Assembly: GCA_016794505.1 (NCBI GenBank)
Contig: JAEUJZ010000074.1
Span: 113,061-177,060 of the forward strand
From: Myxococcales bacterium
GTDB lineage: Bacteria > Myxococcota_A > Polyangia > Palsa-1104 > JAEUJZ01
DNA: 64,000 nt
Direction: 5' to 3'
Positions 17,741 to 26,242 of this stretch are shown here, one piece after another. The notes under the pieces were generated by a model. It made no database searches. It was not told where the DNA came from and was given only the letters and a program-made list of their open reading frames with translations. The translations under genes were made by a program, and so were the position numbers. How positions within the stretch are numbered: position 1 is the first letter of the stretch; each line of letters starts with the position of its first letter.

Positions 17741-19561
17741 ATGGGTGTTCGCGACGAGCGACCGGCTTCCAGCCCCGGAACGGTAAGTCCAGGGGGCCAG
17801 CCAGGGGACGGGGCAGGTACATCGGCGACTGGCCAAAGTGGTCCGATGCCAGCCAAGGATGGCGGCAAAGAAGCAAGCGGCACGCTAGGCCCGCCGAGTC
17901 CGCAGGGCTCGGGCATTGCCGACGCACGACAGCGGATCGAGGTGCTGCTCGGAGACATCGTCACCCTGCCTGTCGATGCCATCGTCAATGCAGCCAACAA
18001 CTCGCTGCTTGGCGGCAGTGGCGTGGACGGTGCGATTCATCACGCGGCCGGCCCTGCGCTGCTTGCGGAATGCCGCACCCTCGGCGGCTGCAGCACGGGC
18101 GATGCCAAGATCACGCGCGGCTACAACCTGCCGGCCCGCCACATCATCCACACCGTCGGACCCGTCTGGTACGGCGGCAGCCGCAACGAACCAGAGCTCT
18201 TGGCGCGCTGCTATCGTCGCTGCATCGAGGTGGCCCTGGCACACGGCGTTCAGACGCTGGCCTTCCCGGCCATCAGCACAGGCGTCTATGGCTATCCGCA
18301 CTTGCCGGCGGCACGCATCGCCGTGCGCGAAGTCGCAAGCGCGCTGCGGCGCAGCGATAGCCTGAAAAAGGTCCTCTTCGTCTGCTTCGATCGCACGACA
18401 TACCAGACGTATCAGAGCGTGCTCGCGCAAGAAAACAGCGCGGAACTGCCGCTCGGTCCCACAGAGCCTCGCCCTTCGCAGCCATCGACCTCGACCAGTG
18501 GTCTGTTGCGCGTACCAGCCTCGGCCCCTCCGGCCGCAGCGTCGGTGCCGCCCGGCTATCTGCGCCCGCCTCAGCCCTCGAACCCGCCGCACGCCTCGCC
18601 GCTTGTGCGCGCTCGCTTTGAAGAGCGCGTCCGCGGTGCGCTGTGGGGCGCGATCGTCGGCGATGCGCTCGGTGTTCCCGTTGAATTCAAGCTGCGCTCT
18701 GTGCTCGATCAGGCCCCCGTGCGCGATCTGCAGGGCTATGGCACGTACAAGGTCCCGCCGGGCACCTGGTCAGAAGACAGCACGCTCTTGCTCTGCACCC
18801 TGTACAGCCTGCTGCAGCAGAGGCTGGATCTCGCGGATCTCGCCCAGCGCTTCGTGCGCTTTCTCGATCACGCGTACATGACGCCGACCGGACAGGTCTT
18901 TGACATCAGCAGCGTCACGGCCACGGCCATCGGGCGCATGCGCAGCGGCGTTCCTCCTGAAGAAGCGGGCAGTGAAAGCGATACCGACAACGGGCCCCTA
19001 AGCCGTGTACTACCGCTGGCCCTGCGCTTTCCTCGCGAGTCCGATTCGACCCTGGCGCTTTACGCACAGCGGGCCGCGACCCTGACGCATCGCCACAGCC
19101 GTGTACAGATCGGCTGCGGCTACTACGCCGTGCTCACCAAGGCACTTCTCGACGGAGAATCGCCGCATGGTGGCTATCGGCGCGCCAATCAGTTCGCCCG
19201 CGCCTATTACGACAGCTCGCGCTATGCCGAAGAGCTGCAGCACTACCATCGCCTTCTCGATGGCCGCATCGAGCTTCTGGCCCGCGATCAGGTGCAGTCG
19301 AGCGGTCAAGTTGTGCAGACCCTGGAAGCCGGCGTGTGGTGTCTGCTTTCGACGCAGTCTTACGAAGACGCGGTGCTGCGCGCAGTCAACCTGGGCGGCG
19401 ACACCGACACCATCGCCAGCGTCACCGGAGGCCTCGCCGGTCTGTGCTATGGCGTCAGCGCGATTCCCGAGCCGTGGCGTCAGGCCATGGCCCGCGCCGA
19501 GGACATCGAAGATCTCATCTCGCGCTTCGTCGCCCGCGTCCTGCCCATCGCCTTTGGCTAA
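17741..19561 (+). CDS. Macrodomain (O-acetyl-ADP-ribose deacetylase type) fused to ADP-ribosylglycohydrolase
   Basis: Residues 1-65 are a Gly/Pro/Ser-rich disordered leader. Residues 65-215 form a YmdB-type macrodomain: GDIVTLPVDAIVNAANNSLLGGSGVDGAIHHAAG split across the ADP-ribose site, then VWYGG and PAISTGVYGYP. Residues 215-290 are a Pro-rich linker. Residues 290-600 are an ADP-ribosylglycohydrolase (DraG/ARH) domain with GALWGAIVGDALGVPVEF, the metal motif as WSEDST (usually DDT/DDS), and NLGGDTDTIASVTGGLAG. Both halves remove ADP-ribose, from different chemical linkages or metabolites. I know of each domain alone and of macrodomain fusions with other partners; a double-eraser chain is unusual. 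The first metal residue is Glu instead of Asp. No ADP-ribosyltransferase is visible nearby. Confidence 0.92.
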   Translation: MGVRDERPASSPGTVSPGGQPGDGAGTSATGQSGPMPAKDGGKEASGTLGPPSPQGSGIADARQRIEVLLGDIVTLPVDAIVNAANNSLLGGSGVDGAIHHAAGPALLAECRTLGGCSTGDAKITRGYNLPARHIIHTVGPVWYGGSRNEPELLARCYRRCIEVALAHGVQTLAFPAISTGVYGYPHLPAARIAVREVASALRRSDSLKKVLFVCFDRTTYQTYQSVLAQENSAELPLGPTEPRPSQPSTSTSGLLRVPASAPPAAASVPPGYLRPPQPSNPPHASPLVRARFEERVRGALWGAIVGDALGVPVEFKLRSVLDQAPVRDLQGYGTYKVPPGTWSEDSTLLLCTLYSLLQQRLDLADLAQRFVRFLDHAYMTPTGQVFDISSVTATAIGRMRSGVPPEEAGSESDTDNGPLSRVLPLALRFPRESDSTLALYAQRAATLTHRHSRVQIGCGYYAVLTKALLDGESPHGGYRRANQFARAYYDSSRYAEELQHYHRLLDGRIELLARDQVQSSGQVVQTLEAGVWCLLSTQSYEDAVLRAVNLGGDTDTIASVTGGLAGLCYGVSAIPEPWRQAMARAEDIEDLISRFVARVLPIAFG

Positions 19562-19620
19562 CGCGCCTCATCGTCGCGCGATCCCGCTGATATAGTCCCG
19601 GCTCCGCACAGGAGCCCGCA

Positions 19621-20970
19621 ATGACCATCCGACGCTTCCTTCCCGCTTCGCTCGTCTGTCTTTCGTCGCTTTTCGCCCTGCCCTTTCTCGCATGCACGCC
19701 GCCTGCGAACAACGACCCACCCAACGACCCACCCGGCCAGCGGCTCAGCTATGTGCAAGATGCCAAGCCCATCGTCGACCACTACTGCGGGGACTGCCAC
19801 ATAAAGGAGGGCATCGCGCCCTTTGCTCTGTCGGATTACTCGCAGGTCAAAGGCGCCGCCTCGGCCATCCGCGCATCGGTCGAGGCAGGCCGCATGCCGC
19901 CCTGGTTGCCGACCCCGGTGGGCGTTCCGCTGCGCTATGCCCGCGATATGCAGCCCGCGCACAAAAAGATCCTCCTCGACTGGCTGCAGCAAGGGGCAGA
20001 GCCCGGTGAAGCCGGAGCCACCCCGCGCGTGCAGATTCCCAACGCCGAGCGCGCAGCGACAGCGCGTGGCGATCTCGTGCTCGACATCGGTGCGACCTAT
20101 CAGCCCAGCACAAAGGCCGCCGATGACTATCGCTGCTTCATCGTCGACCCCGGCACTCCCGCCAGCCCCGGCCTGCCCGAGCTACGCTATCTGCGCGCGG
20201 GCGAAGTCCTGCCCGACAACAAAGCCATCGCGCATCACGTGGTCGTCTTTGAAGTCGATGCGGCTCACATCGCCGATGCCGTGGCCAAAGACACCGCGGA
20301 AGCCGGCCCCGGCTATACCTGCTTCGGTGGCGCCGGAGTCGGTGGCGCACAGATCGTCCTTGCCTGGGCCGTCGGAGGCGGCGTCAATCGCTTGGCCGAC
20401 AACCAAGGCACGCCGATCGCCAAGGGCTCGATCTTCGTCATGCAGATGCACTACAACCTAGCCAACTATCGCGGCGTCGGCGATCGCACACAGACCCGCC
20501 TGGAATTCGCCAGCACGCCGCCTGAGTATCTCGTCCGTTATTTGCCGCTGCTCAATCCATCGGGGCTCAAGCTCAAAGCCGGCGATGCCGACGCCAAGCA
20601 GGTGGTGGTCGCGCCGGTCTCGCAGATCCTCAAATACCTGCGCATGCCCAATGTGACCGAGCTTTCGATCACCTCGGTGCTGCCGCATATGCACATGCTG
20701 GGCAAGACCATCTCGACGGGGCTCAACAGTCAGACGCTGCTCGATATCGATCGCTGGCAGTTTGGCTGGCAGCAGACGTATTCCCTGCAGCAGCCGGTGC
20801 GCGCCACGTCCAGCGATCTATTGACTCTGGAATGTCACTGGGACAACAGCTATGCCAACCAGCCGACGATCGATGGCCAAAAGCAGATGCCGCACGATGT
20901 GGTCTGGGGCGAAGGCAGCGGCGACGAGATGTGCGTCAGCTTGCTGGGCGTCGCCTTGCCGCGACAGTGA
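19621..20970 (+). CDS. Copper type II monooxygenase-like lipoprotein with c-type heme motif
   Basis: The signal peptide ends LPFLAC, a good lipobox, so this is probably a periplasm- or surface-facing lipoprotein. A single heme motif CGDCH lies near residue 60. Residues 150-449 resemble the two copper-binding domains of peptidylglycine/dopamine monooxygenases: HHVVVFEV, MQMHYN, LPHMHMLG and, near the end, GDEMC with a possible Met ligand. Such heme-plus-copper proteins are common in myxobacteria and are often called ascorbate-dependent monooxygenases. The substrate and in vivo electron donor are unknown, and the heme could supply electrons in place of ascorbate. The start at 19621 follows CACAGGAGCCCGCA. 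Confidence 0.85.
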   Translation: MTIRRFLPASLVCLSSLFALPFLACTPPANNDPPNDPPGQRLSYVQDAKPIVDHYCGDCHIKEGIAPFALSDYSQVKGAASAIRASVEAGRMPPWLPTPVGVPLRYARDMQPAHKKILLDWLQQGAEPGEAGATPRVQIPNAERAATARGDLVLDIGATYQPSTKAADDYRCFIVDPGTPASPGLPELRYLRAGEVLPDNKAIAHHVVVFEVDAAHIADAVAKDTAEAGPGYTCFGGAGVGGAQIVLAWAVGGGVNRLADNQGTPIAKGSIFVMQMHYNLANYRGVGDRTQTRLEFASTPPEYLVRYLPLLNPSGLKLKAGDADAKQVVVAPVSQILKYLRMPNVTELSITSVLPHMHMLGKTISTGLNSQTLLDIDRWQFGWQQTYSLQQPVRATSSDLLTLECHWDNSYANQPTIDGQKQMPHDVVWGEGSGDEMCVSLLGVALPRQ

Positions 20971-21224
20971 CGTCGCGCGAGCGGCCACAGGCTCGCCCTG
21001 AATTCCGCGCTCCGTTCTCCGATCTCCACGCTCCGCCCTCCACGCTCCGCTCCCGCTCATTCCTAACTCCCGATTCTGAAAGCGGATCCTTGGCTGCGGA
21101 ATTCGGACTCCTAAACAGTCCCCTTGCTCTGCGTTTGCGCGTCGCGATATATTACGCTTCCAGGATGCATAATATCCGCTCGCACGCGGATGAGCAGGCC
21201 GAGTCAAACACCAAGGGGGATGAA

Positions 21225-21608
21225 ATGAGTCTGTACGAAGAGCTGGGGGGAGCTGCTGCCTTTGATACCGCGGTCGAGATCTTCTATCGCAAGATGCTCA
21301 GCGACGATCGCGTGGCGCGCTTCTTTTCGGACGTTGATATGGATCGCCAGATGGCCAAGCAGAAGGCCTTCTTGACGATGGTCTGTGGCGGTCCCAATCA
21401 CTACACCGGCCGAGACATGCGGACGGCGCATGCCAAGCTGCTTCAGCACGGGCTGAATGATTCCCATGTCGATGTCGTGATCGAGCACCTGGGCTCGACC
21501 CTGCGTGAGCTCGGCGCCAAAGATGAACAGATCGCGCAAGTGGCCGCCTTGGCCAACTCGGTACGCGATGCAGTCCTAAGCCGCGACAAACCCGCCGAGC
21601 AGGTCTAA
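21225..21608 (+). CDS. Group 1 truncated hemoglobin
   Basis: This is a 127-residue 2-on-2 globin. Conserved features are the N-terminal SLYEELGG, FYRKMLSD with the B10 Tyr, FFSDVDM, and GGPNHYTGRDMRTAHAKL with the proximal His. Group 1 members bind O2 and NO, and in several bacteria they dioxygenate NO to nitrate when given electrons. The next gene, 11 bases downstream, is a 2Fe-2S/FAD reductase that could be the electron donor. The ATG at 21225 is preceded by AAGGGGGATGAA. The 254-base upstream gap holds a C/T-rich imperfect repeat (about 21010-21060) and an AT-rich GATATATT...AATATC stretch (about 21146-21176), but no regulator site I can name with confidence. Confidence 0.93.
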   Translation: MSLYEELGGAAAFDTAVEIFYRKMLSDDRVARFFSDVDMDRQMAKQKAFLTMVCGGPNHYTGRDMRTAHAKLLQHGLNDSHVDVVIEHLGSTLRELGAKDEQIAQVAALANSVRDAVLSRDKPAEQV

Positions 21609-21618
21609 CGGGTCCATC

Positions 21619-22593
21619 GTGGCCCGTCTCACGCTCGGTGACCATGTCGTTGATGCACAGCCCGGCGAGACCGTGCTTACGGCTCTCTTGCGGGCTGGTG
21701 CCACGGTTCCCAGCTCGTGTCGAGCCGGCGCCTGTCAATCCTGTCTGCTGCGAGCCACCGCGGGAGTTCCCAATCCCATCGGTCAGCAAGGCCTGAAAGA
21801 CAGCCTTCGCGAGCGCGGCTATTTCCTTTCCTGCATTACTCCGGCGGACTGCGATCTGGGGCTTAGCACCACGGACAGCGACGGCTTGCAGGTACGAGCT
21901 GAGCTGCGCGAGTCCGTGCTGCTTTCCGATAGCGTGCTGCGCCTGCGCCTGGTCCCCGAGCGCGATCTGCCGTATCGCGCTGGGCAGTTCATCAACATCC
22001 AGCGTGACGACGGACTGACCCGAAGCTATTCCCTGGCCAGCGTACCCAGCCAGGATTCCTTTTTAGAGCTTCATGTCCGCCTGTATCCCCACGGTCGTAT
22101 GTCGGGCTGGCTGCGGACGCTCTCGCCGGGCGATGTCCTTTCGCTGCGCGGTCCAGCCGGCGAGTGCTTTTATGTCGCGGGTCGGCCTGAGCAGCCGCTG
22201 CTGCTCATCGGCAGCGGTACGGGCCTCGCCCCTCTTTGGGGCATCCTTCGCGATGCGCTGGGCCAGGGACACAAGGGACCCATCGTGCTCTTGCATGCGA
22301 GCCGCATCGCGCAAGGTCTTTACTATCAAGACGAGCTACACGCGCTGGCCCAAGCACAGCCGCAGGTTCGCTATCAGGCGTTTGCATTGGAGCCCAGCGC
22401 TCAGCAGCCACCGACGGTCCAGGTCGCATCGCTAACGGATGTGCTCTTGCAGCAGTACCCCAAGCTCGCGGGCTTTCGGGTCTTTCTGTGCGGCGATCCG
22501 CAGCTTGTGCAGACCCTGCGACGGCTCGTCTTTTTGGCCGGAGCCAGTCGGCGCGACATCCTGGCCGATGCCTTCCTTCCCGCTTCGGCCTAG
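21619..22593 (+). CDS. 2Fe-2S ferredoxin / FAD-NAD(P)H reductase
   Basis: The order is an N-terminal plant-type ferredoxin domain (residues 1-90) with cysteines in SCRAGACQSC and a later SC, then an FAD-binding domain with RSYSLAS (residues about 137-143), then the NAD(P)H domain with LLIGSGTGLAPLWGIL. This is the layout of oxygenase reductases and of reductases that feed hemoglobins. The start is GTG at 21619. It lies directly after the truncated hemoglobin gene, and together they form a plausible split version of a flavohemoglobin-type NO dioxygenase. The pairing is inferred from position; other electron acceptors are possible. Confidence 0.92.
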   Translation: MARLTLGDHVVDAQPGETVLTALLRAGATVPSSCRAGACQSCLLRATAGVPNPIGQQGLKDSLRERGYFLSCITPADCDLGLSTTDSDGLQVRAELRESVLLSDSVLRLRLVPERDLPYRAGQFINIQRDDGLTRSYSLASVPSQDSFLELHVRLYPHGRMSGWLRTLSPGDVLSLRGPAGECFYVAGRPEQPLLLIGSGTGLAPLWGILRDALGQGHKGPIVLLHASRIAQGLYYQDELHALAQAQPQVRYQAFALEPSAQQPPTVQVASLTDVLLQQYPKLAGFRVFLCGDPQLVQTLRRLVFLAGASRRDILADAFLPASA

Positions 22594-22655
22594 CTGCGGC
22601 CTTGGAAGTCCCCGCCCTGCCCCCTCGCGATGATAAGATTTCGACGGGAGGACGC

Positions 22656-23270
22656 ATGAAATCAACGCCGCTCTTCACCGAAAAGAGCCCGCTTCACATC
22701 GCCGCGGTCTGTACGCTGAGCCTGGCCGCCATGGTTCAGCCCAGCCCCGCTTTCGCTCAAGGTCCGCCCGGTGGCCCGGCACCTGCGCAGAGCGCCGGGT
22801 CCGCCGCAACCCCCGCGCAGCCGCAGTCGGGTGGCCTGCTGGGTACGGTTCAGGGCCTCGCCGGCAAGGTTGCGCCCGTCGCAGGCCAGGCGGTGCAAGC
22901 TGTGCGCGGCGGCAGCCCTGCCGCAGGTCAACCACAGGGCCAGCCACAGGGCCAGCCGCAAGGCCAGCAACCCCAAGGCCAAAACCCGACCTTGACGCAG
23001 ACCGCGATCGGAGCGGTGCGCACCGTCGCCGGTCAGCAGCCCCAAGGTCAGCAGCCCCAAGGTCAGCAGCCCCAAGGTCAAAACCCGACCCTGGCACAAA
23101 AGGCCGTCGGAGCCGTGCGCACCGTCGCCGGCAAGCTGGGAAACAAGGGGCAGAAGCCCGCCGCGACGACCACAGCGCAGAGCGGGCAGCGTCCGGCGTA
23201 TCCAGCAGCCACGCCGGCCGCACCCGCTGCGGCTCGTCCTGCTTCCCGCGCAGGCGGCCCACCCAGTTAG
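22656..23270 (+). CDS. Secreted Pro/Gln/Gly-rich repeat protein
   Basis: The 204-residue protein has a long but recognisable Sec signal (hydrophobic HIAAVCTLSLAAMVQ, cleavage near AFA-QG). The mature part is disordered, with QPQGQ repeats around two copies of a block NPTLxQxAxGAVRTVAG preceded by a related GLLGTVQGLAGKVAPVAGQAVQAVRGG. No enzyme motif is present. The ATG at 22656 has an excellent GGGAGGACGC site. It may be a surface or matrix protein. I do not recognise the family. Confidence 0.75.
   Translation: MKSTPLFTEKSPLHIAAVCTLSLAAMVQPSPAFAQGPPGGPAPAQSAGSAATPAQPQSGGLLGTVQGLAGKVAPVAGQAVQAVRGGSPAAGQPQGQPQGQPQGQQPQGQNPTLTQTAIGAVRTVAGQQPQGQQPQGQQPQGQNPTLAQKAVGAVRTVAGKLGNKGQKPAATTTAQSGQRPAYPAATPAAPAAARPASRAGGPPS
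22920..23135 (+). repeat. In-frame QPQGQ repeats and duplicated block
   Basis: Short repeats of the form CAGCCACAGGGC / CAGCCCCAAGGT cluster at about 22930-22985 and 23034-23085. Each cluster is followed by a near-identical stretch beginning AAAACCCGACC and ending GCACCGTCGCCGG, so the gene arose by duplication of a unit of about 105-110 bases. Confidence 0.8.
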
Positions 23271-23358
23271 CCAAAAGCGGCACGCGACACGGCTGCCCAC
23301 ATGCAGGCCGCAGCCACGCTCGTGATTCACATTGACGCTCTTTTCGCGACTTTGGAAA

Positions 23359-23802
23359 ATGGCAACCATGGAAAATCTTCTCGCCTCGATCCCCCCTGAG
23401 CGCCAGATTTCGTATGGCAAGGGAACCTTCCACATCTGGCAGCCCAGTCCCTTTGTCATGCGCCTGGCTGCTTTCGGCTATGGCGAAGCGCCGCTTGTGG
23501 CGCTCATCACCAAAGAGATGGATGAAGCCGGCCTGCGCGCGGGTCGCCCCATCGCCGTCTTCACCGACGATCGCGGTCTCAAGGGCTATGAGCCCGCCTA
23601 TCGTCAGGCGTTTGAACAGTGGGTCTATGGCTGCTGGGATCGCATCGCGTCGATCCACCTGCTTGTCGACTCGGCCGTCGTCGAAATGGGCATGGCCGTC
23701 GTCAGCATGAAGATCGGCGACCGCGGCATTTATGAGATGTATCGCGACTTCGACGACTGGCACGCGCGCTACCAGGCTGCCCTCAAGGAACAGGGCGCAT
23801 AG
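23359..23802 (+). CDS. Conserved-looking cytoplasmic protein of unknown function (possible STAS/SpoIIAA-like fold)
   Basis: The 147-residue protein alternates strands and helices: HIWQPSPFVMRLAAFGYG, PIAVFTDDRGLKGYEPAYRQAF, IHLLVDSAVVEMGMAVVSM and IYEMYRDFDDWHARYQ. The pattern is like the small STAS/SpoIIAA-like proteins seen in myxobacteria, but no decisive motif is visible. It has no signal peptide or membrane segment. The start could be ATG 23359 or ATG 23368. The next gene encodes a chemoreceptor, 77 bases away. A link to chemotaxis is only positional. Confidence 0.65.
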   Translation: MATMENLLASIPPERQISYGKGTFHIWQPSPFVMRLAAFGYGEAPLVALITKEMDEAGLRAGRPIAVFTDDRGLKGYEPAYRQAFEQWVYGCWDRIASIHLLVDSAVVEMGMAVVSMKIGDRGIYEMYRDFDDWHARYQAALKEQGA

Positions 23803-23879
23803 CCGCCTGGCGCCGATCGATCGATTCCAAGAGCCTTGCGAGCGCGGCTCTCGATCGGGCTCTGCGATAGACCTTTGCG

Positions 23880-25163
23880 ATGAACTGGCTGCGCCGTCAT
23901 CGACTTTTGCTGCAGCAGCAGGCCGCCCTGGGCTTGGTCCTTCTGGCCTTGCTGTCTGTCGCCGCTCTGCTGCTTGCCGAGTGGATCACTGGTGCGCGTC
24001 CCCCAAGCGCCGAGCTTGCCATCGGCCGGCTGCTTTTCCTGCTGCTCTTCGTGGCGGCTACCGTGGGCGCGGCGCTTCATCTGGCCATTCGCGCGCACCG
24101 TCGCCTTGGCCAGCGCCTCGAACGTCTGCGTCAGCTTGCGCATGGCTCGCTGGTGCCCTTTCCTGCCGATCCATCTGAGCTATCCCCGACGGCAGGCGAC
24201 AGCACATTGGACTCGCAACAGTCGCTGGCCCATGACGCGCTGGCCCAGGCCGAGGCCGCGCAAGAAGCAGTCCAGAAGCAGCTTGAAGCCCTGCGCCAGT
24301 CGGCCTGGCAACGGAGCACGCAGCTTGCGACGAACGCCCAGTCTCTTTTGCAGGCGCTCGAACAAGTCGCGCAGATCGCCAAGCAGCCCATCGATCAGAC
24401 CGCCATCAGCATCGAGACCACGTCCTCAAACGCCATCGTCTTGGCCGAGCGCGCCAAAGAAGCCCACGAGTTTACCGACAGCGCCCGCGTCCATGCCGAG
24501 CAAGGCGTGCGCGTCGTCGAAGCCGCTGGCCGCGAGATCCAGCACGTCTCGACCGTCGTCGATCAGACGGCGCAGACGCTCCTTGCGCTCAGCCAAAAGA
24601 CCGCCAGCATCTCGTCGATCGTCAGCGTCATCAAAGACGTCGCGGATCAGACCAAGGTGCTGTCGTTAAACGCGGCCATCGAAGCCGCGCGGGCCGGCAA
24701 GCACGGCGGCGGCTTTTCTGCCGTCGCTGATGCGGTACGTCGCTTGGCTGATCGCACCGCGCAGTCGACGCGTCAGGTCACCACGATCATCGAAGGCATC
24801 GAGCACGAGACGCAGCGCGCGGTCTCGACCATGCAGCAGGCCCTGCAGGGCGTCGCATCGAGCCTGGCCTTGTCGCGCCAAGCCGGTCGAGTGCTGGAAC
24901 AGATCCACAGCGGCGCCAAGCGCAGCGAAAGCACCGTGCGCGGCATCGCCGATGCCACGGCCGAGCTCAGCACCGCCAGCTTGAACCTGGCTACGCAGAT
25001 CAGCTCGTTGGCCCAGGGCATTCGCAAGGGCAACCGCCTGGCCCAGCGCGCCAATGGCGACGCCAAACAGCTTCTGAGCGGCCTGGAAGACCTGCGTCAG
25101 CAGCTTGCTCCACAAGCGGCGAGCGAGCCCCCCAGCGAGCCCCCCGCCAAGCCCTCTGTCTGA
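23880..25163 (+). CDS. Methyl-accepting chemotaxis protein without a large sensor domain
   Basis: The 427-residue protein has two membrane segments near residues 12-37 and 48-70 with only a short connecting loop, so it lacks a periplasmic ligand domain. A coiled-coil signalling domain follows, with the conserved hairpin tip around residue 255: DQTKVLSLNAAIEAARAGK and then GGGFSAVADAVRRLADRT. No clear HAMP domain or CheR-binding C-terminal pentapeptide is present. It probably senses membrane or cytoplasmic state and passes it to a CheA kinase encoded elsewhere. The first codon, ATG 23880, directly starts the first membrane region. Confidence 0.92.
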   Translation: MNWLRRHRLLLQQQAALGLVLLALLSVAALLLAEWITGARPPSAELAIGRLLFLLLFVAATVGAALHLAIRAHRRLGQRLERLRQLAHGSLVPFPADPSELSPTAGDSTLDSQQSLAHDALAQAEAAQEAVQKQLEALRQSAWQRSTQLATNAQSLLQALEQVAQIAKQPIDQTAISIETTSSNAIVLAERAKEAHEFTDSARVHAEQGVRVVEAAGREIQHVSTVVDQTAQTLLALSQKTASISSIVSVIKDVADQTKVLSLNAAIEAARAGKHGGGFSAVADAVRRLADRTAQSTRQVTTIIEGIEHETQRAVSTMQQALQGVASSLALSRQAGRVLEQIHSGAKRSESTVRGIADATAELSTASLNLATQISSLAQGIRKGNRLAQRANGDAKQLLSGLEDLRQQLAPQAASEPPSEPPAKPSV

Positions 25164-25173
25164 GTGCTGTGGG

Positions 25174-26181
25174 CTAGCGCTCGCTGCGTGCGGCGCTGCG
25201 TAGCTCGGTCGCGATGTCGCGGGCGATGCGGCGCGTCCCTTCGATGTCACTGGCTGGAAGCGAGATCGCCCCCACCGCCGGGTGCCCACCTCCGCCATGT
25301 CGGCTGCAGATCGAGGCAATGTTGGCGGTGCGTCGCTCGGCCCGCCAGGGGTTGCTGCCAACGCTGATCTTGGTGCGCCCCGGCATCTGCATGACGCCGA
25401 CGACATAATGCGCATCCGGGTGCAGGTAATACGGCACGAACTTGCTGACCGTCTGCAGCGACAGATCGCTGACGTCAAAGAACACCACGCCGTCTTCGTA
25501 CTGCGCCCGCTCGCGCACCGCGTGCAGGAAGCGGTCGGCATGGCGACGAATCGGCGACAACGCATCCTGCACATAGTCTTGGGCGGCAATCTCAGCCAGG
25601 CTGCGCGTCGTCAGATCGGCGATGAAGCGGCGCTTCAGGTGAGGCTCGCGGTTCGCTTCGACCCAGGTCATAAGCTGCAGCGCGGGCTCGTTCCATTCCA
25701 CGGCCTGCGCCGGATCTTTGAACTTGGCGCCATCGATTAGATCCGCCCACTCGATCAGCTCGCGAAAGGGCGCCGTGTCGAAGCCATACGCCGCCGCGCA
25801 AGAGTCCGCCAAGAACTTGCTGCACGACTGCGCCGCGGGGTCGTAAAAGTGTCGCGGGTTCTTGACCGCGGAAAAGTGCGCTTCGTCCTCGGGCGACATG
25901 AACGCGCTCTGGTGGTGATCAAACCAAAAGTCCAGACGCGGATCGGCCGAATACCGGAAGTCAACGCAGGCATGCGTCACCCCTCCTGCCCCATCATCGC
26001 CGACGGGAAACGCCTCGGGATTGCGGAACGCGCCCTTGAACACATCGCCCGGTCCATGCGACATGCCGTGAAATTCAAAGCGGGCATCGGCGCGAATGCA
26101 GCGACGGTAAAACTCGGAAAACAGCGCCGCTGAGGTGGCGCCGTCAAAGCAGTTGTCGTGGTACAGGACGCGAACAAGCAT
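25174..26181 (-). CDS. DHH superfamily phosphoesterase
   Basis: The 335-residue protein has the DHH signatures in order: YHDNCFDGATSAALF near the N-terminus (motif I), ACVDFRY (motif II), FWFDHHQSA (the DHH motif) and a C-terminal DHHA1-type HGGGGHPAVGAISLP. The family includes RecJ, NrnA and cyclic-dinucleotide phosphodiesterases. With no extra domain, a small-oligonucleotide or cyclic-nucleotide substrate is plausible, but none can be assigned. It is convergent with the chemoreceptor gene, with 10 bases between stops. A short hairpin lies 20 bases upstream of its ATG. Confidence 0.88.
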   Translation of the reverse strand: MLVRVLYHDNCFDGATSAALFSEFYRRCIRADARFEFHGMSHGPGDVFKGAFRNPEAFPVGDDGAGGVTHACVDFRYSADPRLDFWFDHHQSAFMSPEDEAHFSAVKNPRHFYDPAAQSCSKFLADSCAAAYGFDTAPFRELIEWADLIDGAKFKDPAQAVEWNEPALQLMTWVEANREPHLKRRFIADLTTRSLAEIAAQDYVQDALSPIRRHADRFLHAVRERAQYEDGVVFFDVSDLSLQTVSKFVPYYLHPDAHYVVGVMQMPGRTKISVGSNPWRAERRTANIASICSRHGGGGHPAVGAISLPASDIEGTRRIARDIATELRSAARSER

Positions 26182-26201
26182 GGCGCGCAGGGTGTGCCAA
26201 A

Positions 26202-26215
26202 ACCCCGTGCGGGGT
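26202..26215 (-). terminator. Short GC hairpin followed by T-run, 20 bases before the DHH gene
   Basis: Read on the minus strand it is ACCCCG, two bases, CGGGGT, then TTT. The shape is that of a small intrinsic terminator for transcripts coming from the diheme lipoprotein direction. The stem is short, and the DHH start codon is only about 20 bases on, so a cis-acting hairpin in the DHH leader is an alternative. Confidence 0.4.
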
Positions 26216-26242
26216 CAATGCAGCCGCGCCCCCTTTTCGCCA

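Noticed and set aside
20995..21180. Possible NO-responsive operator before the truncated hemoglobin gene
   Set aside because: The GGATGCATAATATCC stretch has only four-base symmetry and does not match a known site well enough.
22920..23135. CRISPR-like repeats
   Set aside because: The repeats are short, in frame and without spacers; they encode QPQGQ units.
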